This document shows, one piece after another, positions 35,540 through 45,337 of a stretch of DNA of 64,000 bases. Numbering within the stretch: the first letter of the stretch is position 1; every line of letters begins with the position of its first letter. The stretch covers positions 1,450,747-1,514,746 of the forward strand of contig NC_031468.1 of NCBI RefSeq assembly GCF_000006565.2, read 5' to 3'. The notes under the pieces are model-generated. The model made no database searches. It was given only the letters and a program-made list of their open reading frames with translations, and was not told the DNA's origin. Origin of the DNA: Toxoplasma gondii ME49 (taxonomy: Eukaryota > Apicomplexa > Conoidasida > Eucoccidiorida > Sarcocystidae). A program made the translations under genes and the position numbers.

Positions 35540-38500
35540 TTAATACGCATCTCCGGTTCTTCTGCCTCTCTTTCTGTCATCTTCGTCCCTCCTCGAGGGG
35601 AAGAAGTCTCTGCTGTCTCTTCTGCGTTCACGACCAAAGTGCGAGTCAGTCGACGGCGACCGTCTCCGGTCTCTGCGCTCCACTTCTCGCTTTCTCTCTC
35701 GCTCTTCACACGCTGCATGCGGCGACGCAAAACATCTTGTTTCTTCTCGGTCTTCTGGAGCGCCGTTTCTCTTCCCGCCTCTCGGTGGCGAGCACGAGGG
35801 AGAAGATCGTCGGTTTTCTTTTGTGACTCGGCCTCGCCTTGGCGGCGAAAACGACTCATCTCTGTCCGAAGAATTTCGTTTCCTCTCTCTCCTCACAGGT
35901 TCCGGCGGTTCTCTCTCGTCCTCGAAACTGCGTCTCCGCTCGTGTGCCGTCAAGCGCCGCAGAGGCCGTCTCTCTTCTCTCTCTCTCATTTCTTCTCTAT
36001 CCCGCCCTCGTCTTTCGTCTCTTCTCTCGTCCTCGTCTCGGTCGTCTCTGTCTCTTCTCTCTTCTCTTTCTTCGAACTTTCTGCGTGAGTGGATACGAGG
36101 ACTCGCATCACGGTCGCCGCGAATCGTCTCGCGTCTCCCGCCTCGGTCTTCTCTGAATCTGTCGGAAGACAGAGAAGTCTCTCGCCTTCTGTCGCTGTCG
36201 ACCTCCCGATTCCGTCGCGGAGACAGTTTTCTTCTCTCGTCTTTTTCCCTCCTCTCCTCTCTCGCTTCCCGGCGCCCCAGAGATCGTTGAGAAGAGACAG
36301 ATCTTCGCTCGTCACGTTCTTCAGGCCTCATCTTGCGCTCTTCTCTCCCTCTCTCGCCACCAATCTTTGAGTCTGCGGCTTCCCAGTCTCTCTCTCTTCT
36401 TCGCTGCCCGCGAGACTGAGAAGGACTTCTCCTGTCATCGCGCTCATCACTCGCTTTATCCATGCGTCTTCTCTTGAAAGAAGTCAAAGCTTCTTCTCTC
36501 TCTCTGTCAATGGAGACGTCTCGCCCTCTTCGTTTCTCTTCTCTCTCCTCGGAAACGCATCTGCTATCTCTTTGGTCTCTCCCTTTGTCCATAGACAAAT
36601 CTCTTTCTCCCTTTCTTCTGTCGTCTCTCTCGGTGTCTTCAAAGTCATCTCTTCTTCTCCCTCGTCTCTCGCCTCTCTCTCTGTCTTCAGAGTCATCTCT
36701 TCTTCTCCCTCGTCTGTCGTTTCTCTCTCTGTCTTCAGAGTCATCTCGTTCTCTCCCTCGTCTCTCGCCTCTCTCTCTGTCCTCCAACTCATCTTTTCCT
36801 CTCCCTCGTCTGTCGTCTCTCTCTCTGTCTTCAGAGTCAACTCGTTCTCTCCCTCGTCTCTCGCCTCTCTCTCTGTCCTCCAACTCATCTTTTCCTCTCC
36901 CTCGTCTGTCGTCTCTCTCTCTGTCTTCAGAGTCAACTCGTTCTCTCCCTCGTCTCTCGCCTCTCTCTCTGTCCTCCAACTCGTCTGTTCTTCTCCCTCG
37001 TCTGTCGTCTCTCTCTCTGTCGATAGAGATGCTTCTTCTCCCCACTCTTGTTTCTTCTTCTCTCTCTCTGTCGATAGAGATGTCTCTTCTTCTCTCTCTT
37101 TTCGCTTCTCTCTCTCTGTCTTCCGAATCATCCCGTCTTCTTCCTTTTCTGTCGTCTCTCTCTCTGTCGATAGAGATGCTTCTTCTTCCCACTCTTGTTT
37201 CTTCTCTCTCTCTGTCGACAGAGATGTCTCTTCTTCTCTCTCTTTTCGCTTCTCTCTCTCTGTCTTCCGAATCATCCCGTCTTCTTCCTTTTCTGTCGTC
37301 TCTCTCTCTGTCGATAGAGATGCTTCTTCTTCCCGCTCTTGTTTCTTCTCTCTCTCTGTCGACAGAGATGTCTCTTCTTCTCTCTCTTTTCGCTTCTCTC
37401 TCTCTGTCTTCCGAATCATCCCGTCTTCTTCCTTTTCTGTCGTCTCTCTCTCTGTCGATAGAGATACTTCTTCTCCCCACTCTTGTTTCTTCTTCTCTCT
37501 CTCTATCGACAGAGATGTCTCTTCTTCTCTCTCTTTTCGCTTCTCTCTCTCTGTCTTCCGAATCATCCCGTCTTCTTCCTTTTCTGTCGTCTCTCTCTCT
37601 GTCGATAGAGATGCTTCTTCTTCCCACTCTTGTTTCTTCTTCTCTCTCTCTGTCGATAGAGATGTCTCTTCTTCTCTCTCTTTTCGCTTCTCTCTCTCTG
37701 TCTTCCGAATCATCCCGTCTTCTTCCTTTTCTGTCATCTCTCTCTCTGTCGATAGAGATGCTTCTTCTTCCCACTCTTGTTTCTTCTTCTCTCTCTCTGT
37801 CGACGGAGATGTCTCTTCTTCTCTCTCTTTTGACTTCTCTCTCTCTGTCTTCCGAATCATCCCGTTTTCTTCCTTTTCTGTCTTCTCTCTCTCTGTCAAT
37901 GGAGATGCTTCTTCTCCCCACTCTTGTTTCTTCTTCTCTGGCGTCTCGTTCTTCTCGCGCTGCACCGGGAGAGAGAGAATCCTGTCGGTTTTTCTCTTCT
38001 CTTCTCTCCTCACGCCGCAGAGACGGTGATCGCGAGGAAAGACGCGCGTCCTCTTTCTCTCTCTTGTCTCTGTCGGAAAATGGGGAGAGCCTCTTCGCCT
38101 TCTCTTGCCTCTCCAGCACGAGCTCTTCTCTTCGGTCCGCTCTCTCTTGTTCTCTCTCTCTTTCTCCCTTGCTCGCTCGTCTGTCCCTGTGCCCCTCCTC
38201 GTGCTCACTCGCCGGCGAGACTTCTCGACTCATCATCTCCTGCCGCGAGAGTTCACTCTCCCTCGCGCGTCTGTTGCTGTCTCCGCTCTCTCTGTCATGG
38301 GAGAATCTGTCTCCTGAGGACACCGACCGTCTGTCTCGACCTCGCTCGCGGCTTCTGCTGCGCCCTCGGTCTTCCTTTTCCCTTCTCTCGTCTCTCTCGT
38401 CTCTCTCGTCTCGGCTGTATCGACTGTATCGGCTGCTGGCCTCGCTGCTTCCCCGGCGGTCGAACGAACGCGGACTCCGACTTCGTGAGCTGTAGCGAGG

Positions 38501-40316
38501 CGAAGAATAGTCCTGGTCGTAGTCGCGCGAACTGTAGTCCTTCTCGACCTGAACCAGTGACGAGAACACAAGAACAGTGGAGAAGCGCGACCTCAAAACA
38601 TGAGACATGGCCTTCATCTTGTCACAGCGTCAAGACGCGCTTCAGCAAACGGGCATCTCTCACCCCAGAGACCGTTACGCCGCATCTCCTTTTCTTCCTG
38701 CGCCTTCCACGTTTCTTCTCTTCTCGTCTTCTCTTCCCTGTTTCGTCGTCTCCTTTCTTCTCCTTCTCTTCCTCTCCGTTTCTTCTCGCTTCCCCTCCCT
38801 TCCTCCCTCTCTCTCTCTCTCCGCTCGCTACTCGCTCTGCTCCCCTTTTCTCTTCCTGCTTCTCACCTTGATGACGGATCCGCGACCCTCGACGCGCATT
38901 TCGCTCTTGTCCAGCGAGCGAACTGCATACTTCAGATCCTCCGCATGCTCGAACTCGACGACGCCTCGGCCGTGCGAAAGAACTTCTGCAAAGCCGACAG
39001 GTCCAGCTCGCCTCATGTGATCCTTCAAGTGTTGCCACCGACAGCCTGGCGGGAGAAAGGAAACCAGCGCTCGAAAGCCTGTCCGCCGCGGAGGTCCTGA
39101 GGCGCCTCCCATGGGGATGAAATTCGGATTCGATCCCAGGCGACGCGCAGGCTGCGCTGTGAACTCCACGCGCAGAGACCGCCCTCGGTACAAGTATCCG
39201 TGGCGACAAGCAACCGCGTCCTCTGCTGCGCTGAAACACCATACAGAGAAAAACACAAAAACCGATCCAGAAAACACGCAATCACTGCACTTGCACACAT
39301 ATATATATATATAATAACGTATATATGGATGTCACTGTGTGTAGAGGACGGGGGAACTCGAGTGAGGGGGGGAGACGAGAGAGCGAGACATACAGGACGA
39401 CCGAGGAACAGAGAGAGAGAAAGAGAAGTGAAGGTGACAGGGACGAAAAGAGATGATGGGCGCAGTCCACTCGCAACAAAGAGAAAAAGAGAGGGACGCA
39501 ATGAAGAAGATCAAGAGAGAAAATCCGACGTCGAGGCACCGAAACACAAGTCTCGAAACCAGCGCGCGTGAGGAAGAAAAACGAAAATCCGAACGCCGAA
39601 GAAGAGGCCATCCTCTCGTGTTCGAACGCGGCCGTTCTTCATCTTTCACTCCAGCGCCGAACTCTTCTCTTCTCTTCCTCGTTCGCGCTCTGTTCCTCCT
39701 CTCTCACCGGATCGTTTCGAATTCGACGAAGGCGTAGCACGAGTCTGACATGCCTCCTCGAGCCCGCTTGATGTCGATGTCTCTCAGGCGACCGAACTGC
39801 GGAGAACAAACCAAGAAAAACGAACAACGCAGTTCCATACCTCCTGCGGTACCCCACGTTCGCGTCGCTCTCCATCTTCTTCGCCTCCCTCTTCTCTCTC
39901 GTCCTCTCTCTTCTCTCTGCTCGCTGCAGGGAGATATGCCCAGGTCCTCGCAACCGTCTCTGTCTTCGCTTGAAGCAGCGAGCTGAGCTCCACGCGGTGC
40001 TCCGCCACCATCCAACACAACTGGGCATCTCCACACGAATAAAGACGCGTGCATAGACATAAACATACGCACATATAAACATATATATATATACATACAT
40101 CTACATATATATATATATACATATATATATTTGTAAGTGCGTGTATGCATGCACATGTATTATATATGTGCATCTGCAGATGACTCTGGGTCATCTGCAT
40201 AAAAACAAGCAGACCTCGACACACAGCTGTACCGCTGTGTCCGCCTCCAACTCGCTCTTCAACTGTTCATGTGCGTCGACCGCTCTATACATATATATAT
40301 ATATATATATATACAA

Positions 40317-40347
<31 letters not shown>

Positions 40348-41158
40348 CATATATATACATACATATATATATATATGCAGATATATGCAGAGAGAACTGG
40401 GAGCAACACAAGCATCCGTAGGTAGGAGTAGATATGTCTTTGCTGGCTACCTTGAAAAGGATGTCCTCGACATCTCTTTCTCGAATGTCTCTGGGGAGGT
40501 TGCCGACGTAGATGCACGTCGGACGACCTCTGACGGGACCTAGGCCTCTCCTTCCAGGAGACGCGAGGCGGACGGAACGCAACGGAGAACCTCGATTCGG
40601 GGGATAGCTGGGGATGTATCCATCTCTGCCTTCTCTGCGTACGCTGTCGGAGATACTTCTGCGACTTCTGTCTCTGGAAAACGAACGCGGGTGTCTCCCT
40701 GGATTCGAAGCAGATCTTCGGCTTCGCGCATTCAAGCTGCGGCCTCTCGAGCACCCCGATGAGCTTCGACTCCGTGAGTCTCTTTGTCGAGAGCGACTCC
40801 GACTGCTGTGACATCCGTCCTCTCTCCGACCTCGCGACGCGCCTTTCTCTTCTCTTTCTCGCGAGGCGTTTCTCTCTTCTCTTTCTCGCGAGGCGTTTCT
40901 CTCTTCTCTTTCTCGCGAGGCGTTTCTCTCTTCTCTTTCTCGTGAGGCGTCTCTCTCTTCTCTTTCTCGCGAGGCGTCTCTCTCTTCTCTTTCTCGCGAG
41001 GCGTTTCTCTCTTCTCTTTCTCGCGACGCGCCTTTCTCTTCTCTTTCTCTAGAGAGACCTCTCTCTTCTCTCTCGGTTCGCGGCTTTTCGAGAGGCCTTC
41101 TCTCTGGGGTGAGAGAAGTCGACCTCGCCGCTTCAGGTCCAGAGTGGTTGGTCTCCAT
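35540..41158 (-). CDS. SRSF1-like SR splicing factor with long repetitive RE/RD domain
   Basis: Exons on the minus strand: 41158-40451, 39796-39708, 39230-38867, 38548-35540. Phases close to 1389 residues. SR proteins bind exonic RNA through RRMs and recruit spliceosome parts through Arg/Ser regions in the nucleus. An N-terminal RS-like region (1-205) contains about eight copies of a 9-residue EREER(N/D/K)ASR-type unit. RRM1 follows, with RNP2 IYVGNL (216-221) and an RNP1-type SCYAFVEF (255-262). A second, pseudo-RRM has WQHLKDHM (331-338), matching the SWQDLKDHM signature of SRSF1/ASF. The C-terminal region (388-1389) is almost entirely R, E, D, S, K and G. It contains seven tandem 48/49-residue units and a block of 32-residue units, and ends in GRRTGDAY. 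The tail is about ten times longer than in human SRSF1. It is probably regulated by SRPK/CLK phosphorylation, as in the family. The start codon is uncertain because the frame is open to 41347. Confidence 0.88.
36640..37015 (-). repeat. 96-bp coding minisatellite in the SR-protein tail
   Basis: Tandem units of 96 bp (32 codons) encode variants of [20 protein letters not shown]. Equivalent points recur at 36781, 36877 and 36973, exactly 96 bp apart, with diverged copies toward 36640. Confidence 0.85.
37021..37960 (-). repeat. 144/147-bp coding minisatellite in the SR-protein tail
   Basis: Seven near-identical tandem units have equivalent starts at 37021, 37168, 37312, 37456, 37603, 37750 and 37897. 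Spacing is 147 or 144 bp, so length changes are whole codons and the frame is kept. Units encode [20 protein letters not shown] followed by a [23 protein letters not shown] stretch. Confidence 0.92.
39297..39330. repeat. AT microsatellite in SR-protein intron 2
   Basis: A TATATA run lies in the intron 39231-39707. Confidence 0.75.
40076..40395. repeat. AT microsatellites in SR-protein intron 1
   Basis: Two TATATA clusters (about 40076-40135 and 40285-40380) lie in the intron 39797-40450. Confidence 0.85.
40838..41055 (-). repeat. 27-bp coding repeat in the SR-protein N-terminus
   Basis: About eight tandem 27-bp units encode a 9-residue repeat, EREER followed by N, D or K and ASR. Units are nearly identical at nucleotide level. 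Confidence 0.88.
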
Positions 41159-44100
41159 CTTCCTCTCAAACTTCAGAACCTCCAGAAGCGCAGTGGAGAA
41201 CAGCCAAGTCGCCAGCGCTCGGGCAGGAAGACAGGTCGACAAGAAGCGGAGCGCGGGGAGAAGAGCCAGGCGGAGCGTGAGAGAACAACGGAGATGTAAA
41301 GAAGTAGAAGAGAGCACGAGGAAGGGGAGAGCGAAGGAACGAGACAAGAGAGCAGCGGGAAGGACGAGGGAGAGAAGAGAAACTGGGAGGCAGGGCAGCA
41401 GGGAGAAACGCGAGGAAGGAGAGAAGAGATCGGAGACGGTAAATCGGTTTTCTGTCGACTCTCGGACCTTTGGACTTTTTCTGGAAGATCTTCGGCTGCG
41501 TCACCAAGTCTGCGAAGGTCAGGCAAGCTGCGATCCAAGGAAACGCAGAGAGCGAAGAGAGCCGTTGCAGAGAGAAAACACCCGTGCAGTAGCAAGGAGA
41601 AGACAAAGACGACAAGGCTTTCACAAAGGTGAAGAGAAAAAAAGAGAAGCGGAGAGGGGGGAAAGAGAAGCATCCACGCGCGGCGATATTTTTTCTACGG
41701 TCGGCCGCGCGATCCGTTTTGTGTGTGGCGGCCGAGTCGGAAATCTGTGGACGGAGACGGTGGGGAGAGGACAAAGTGGAGAGAACGACGGAGACGAATC
41801 GAGAAGAAGAAAGAGAGAGGGAACAGGGATCGAAAAAAACGGACTCTCGGATTTTCATGAACAGGCCGAGTGCAGAAAAAAGGAGGCAGTTCCAAGAAGG
41901 GGGACGCGCGACGAAAGGAAATGTTTGAAGAAGCAGAGACACACGCGCAAATAGTCTCTCTGTCCCCAAAAAGCGCTGTGCAAAGAAAAGTTCCTCTACG
42001 CGAATCTCTCGCCTCCACAAATCCTTCAGGAAGGCTTTCCCACGGCTCTCTTTCTCCTTTTCTCTCTGCCCTCTGCCTCTCTCGCCGCCTCTCTGTCTCT
42101 CCGAAAAATTTTGCATGCACAGCAGCGCAGACTGCGGCCTGCGCTGCGCGCGTCCGGCGTTCTCTCTTCTTCTCTCCGTCACTCGCGCGCGTTCGGCTGC
42201 GCCAGCAAGGGAGGTTTGTCGCCTGCGGCTGTCGAAGGCAGCGCGCGGCCGGAGCGCGAAGAGGGTTCTCACGCGATGAAAGAGCCGTTTTCGAGCTCGA
42301 GAGGAGACGCGCTCGGAACAGAAGGAAAGAACTCGAGCACCCGAAGACGTTCAGTTCAGGCGACCAGGGCACCGCGCGGCCCTCTTCTCTTCTCAGCGGA
42401 AGTCTCCGCGCTCCCGCGCAATCTGACGAGGAGTCTGCGCTTTTCGCCTGGGGGGAAGTCTAAACTTCTTACTTGTGCTCGAGAAAAAGCTCGCCGGCAA
42501 GAACGGACGCCTGCAGACCGGTAGAGAGCGCTTCGTGTGCGTGAGAACTGCGTAAGGAATGCGGATGTCTATTCCTGGATTCTTGGGCCAGGAAGTCTTC
42601 CGTGGAACGCGTCCGCAGGTGAGTTCCGGAAAACAGGGGATCAGACGGGCAAGGAACTCGCTGAGTCTGTGCTGAACAGCGTCCCTAGGGAATCGAGTCT
42701 TTGTCTTCAAACAAGAGGAGACAGAAGGGAGAAGAAGGAAAAAGAAAACGGAGAAGGCGGCGCAGGCACACCCACACACCCTGTCTCTGCGTCGGGGAGA
42801 GAAAGAGAGAGAGAGGCTGAGGTCGTGTGTGTGCCGACGAAACAGACAGGTAGTAGCCTTCGGAGTTCGGCATTCTCTCTTTGAAATCCTTTTCTTTCGA
42901 GGTTTCCTCTGAGTTCGGAAATGCGACAAAGGTGACGAGACGCCGAGACTCGCAGGTGCTGTCTCTTTCTGTCCGAAACGGATGCCTCCGCGCAAAAGAC
43001 GGCCTCCACACGACTCCCATGGCGATCTGGGCCGTTGCGCCGCGCTCGAGAAAAATTGAGAAAAATCGTGCAAGCCGCGCCTGCGACAGATGCAAGATGT
43101 CTTTCGGATGGCGGTCTGCTGAAACAGTCGCCCAATGCGGTCCTAGAATCACACGAACTCGGCGCGACAGCAAAAGTTCGACTGGAGTGACCCCAGTGCG
43201 TCGAAGCGAGTTTCAGCAGCAGCGCGTTGACGGGAACAGTGACCATGTTTTTAAGAACTGCGGCATGTCTTTTCGCTGTGTTGAGAAAGCAAGGAAATGC
43301 GTCGCCTTCTTTGCACGCAAGACAGAGGGGAGAATCGCTAGAAGACCCCAGGCTTCTCTTTTTGCCGCGGTCTGCCAAGAGAGAGAGAGAGAGAAAGAAA
43401 GAGCCACAGAGTGAGAAGAGCAAATGTCTTGCTTTTGCTAGCCTGCACGTGCAGAGCGGAGACTCCTCAGCACTCTACTGCTCTCGCTCGCGAGAAAGCG
43501 TTTGAAGAATCCCTCCAAATAGGAAAGCAAAAAAGAGAAGGGCACCTCACCCTCACCCACACACACGTACAGACATACACACGCATGCAAGCTCTCTCAG
43601 TGTCCCGCCAACAAACCGTTTCTAAGGTCGACAGATCCTGAGACGGAGGAAAACGATGCGGACCCAGACGATAACGAGAGAGATGTGATACAGATTCAAC
43701 TAGACCGACAGATCATATTTATCCCTGTAGAAATAGGCATGAAACAAGGTAAATATGTGTATCGTGTACATATCTATATAGGGAGAAGGGGGTTGTATTT
43801 ATGTTTTGAATGGAAATCTAGGCATCCGTATGCACGTGGTTTGGTTATTCGTATATTAACAGGAAGGCGAAAAAATGTACCTGTACGTTAGTAGAAAAAA
43901 AGGATCCGTGTGTGTGTGCTGGGGGGAGGGGAGGGAGGGGGAGGGGCGGTCTATGAATGGATGGTTTATGAATGGATAGATATAGGCGACACAGATATAA
44001 GTTGAGGAATGTTTAGGTAAATACAGAGAGGGTGAGGGAAGGAGGCACTCTGGAGGAGACACAGGACGCCTGTCCATCGCGTAGCTCAAGAGTCTGACAT

Positions 44101-45337
44101 TATGCACCTCTCTAGAAGCTGAAAAGCCTCGCTTTCGCTGCAGGCGTTTTTCTCTTCAACATGTTGCTCTTGACTCTTCGGCTGTCCTCGACCGCCAGGG
44201 GGGCTACGCGGTTCTTCTGTCACTGCGTTCCTGCGCAGGCTGTCGTCTGCTTTTCTCCCATGCCTCGCTTGCATGCAGTTTTCCGCGGAGAGCGCCGCAG
44301 AAGGCAGGAAGCTGGAGACGCGCAGCTTCTCTGCAGAAGTCGCGGAAGACCTTCCGAATCTGATCGCGAGAAAACGGGATTTTTTCCTCCACACCCCTCT
44401 GAAGGCCAAGTTCAAAGTTCGCGCGATCCCGCAAAAGAAACCGAGCCGCGCATGCATCTATGCATGCTCGAAACTTGCGAGCGAAGCGACGGCCTCCCTC
44501 AACTTCCGCAGGCCGAGGGACTCCAAAGTGCGGCGACTTTTGGACTTCTGCCGTCAACTCACTCACCTTTTGCGTTTATTCGACTTCGTTCCAGCCCACA
44601 GGTCCCGTCGTTCGCCAGTCACCGCCTCGCTTCTCGCTGCATCTGCATCTGTTCGGGCGAATCTTCGCGTTGCGTGTGGGTCAATTTCGCTCAGTGCAGG
44701 CCGACGCTGAGCACTGCTGTCAAAAAAAAGCAAGCAAAAAATCAGATGTTTGAAGGGAGTGAAAGCGCGAAGTGTGTCAACTCTCTCTGTCTCACTCCCG
44801 GTCTCTCTTCCTCGATCTTCCAGTGCCAACTGCGCCTTCTCCGGATCCGTGTACGGAGCGAGATTTGATGTCCTCGTCTGAGGCTCTCTTGACGCTTCTC
44901 TCGTTCCTCCGCGCCGTCTCTCCCGTCCCCTCTTTCTTTCTTTTTGTGTTTGTCGCTTTCTCTGTCTTCCCTCTGTACGTCTTCTCGCCTCTCCTGCGAA
45001 GTCTCAAAACTCAGAGCTCTTCTTTCGTCTCCACGTCTCTTCTGTCCTCCCTGCTCTTCGTCGCCCGCAAGCTGCCTGCCTCCGTTCTGCCTGAACCTCT
45101 CGTCTGTTCCTTTCCGGTTTCCTCGCTTCCCTTCCCCAACGTTTTCTCGCGGCGAACGCCCGGTTCGGAAGGACTTCTCTCGTCCGCAGTAGTTTTCCGT
45201 CTCCCTGCCCTTCTCTGCCGGTCTGCGAAGACGCCAGACGCGACTTTTCTCCTCGCCTGCACTCGTTGCCCACAGGGAGGAGGCTCTCCACGGACTCTTT
45301 GCCGCGGATTCTGTGTTTCGGCTTATATTCGGGGAAA
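41159..45337. other. Shared upstream region of divergent SR-protein and Nopp140-like genes
   Basis: No gene can be supported in this 4.2 kb. Many overlapping open frames exist on both strands, but they are low-complexity and most lack an ATG at their apparent start. A G-rich run with GGGGA repeats lies at about 43920-43948. TGCATGC motifs occur at 44450-44467. A splice-like minus-strand arrangement between 44100 and 44740 was considered and not accepted. Confidence 0.45.
44450..44467. promoter_or_regulatory. Paired GCATGC motifs upstream of the Nopp140-like gene
   Basis: GCATGCA at 44450-44456 and TGCATGC at 44461-44467 lie about 880 bases before the start codon at 45338. This motif is associated with T. 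gondii promoters. Function here is inferred only from the known motif and the pairing. Confidence 0.25.

Noticed and set aside
36640..37960. Regular direct repeats resembling an array
   Set aside because: Units are 96 or 144/147 bp, adjacent without spacers and in one protein reading frame, so this is a coding minisatellite and not a CRISPR array.
44100..44830. Possible two-exon minus-strand gene (acceptor near 44716, strong GTGAGTGAG donor near 44570, terminal exon near 44150-44095)
   Set aside because: The splice signals and phases fit, but there is no ATG for the first segment, no homology, and it lies in the leader region of a gene on the other strand.
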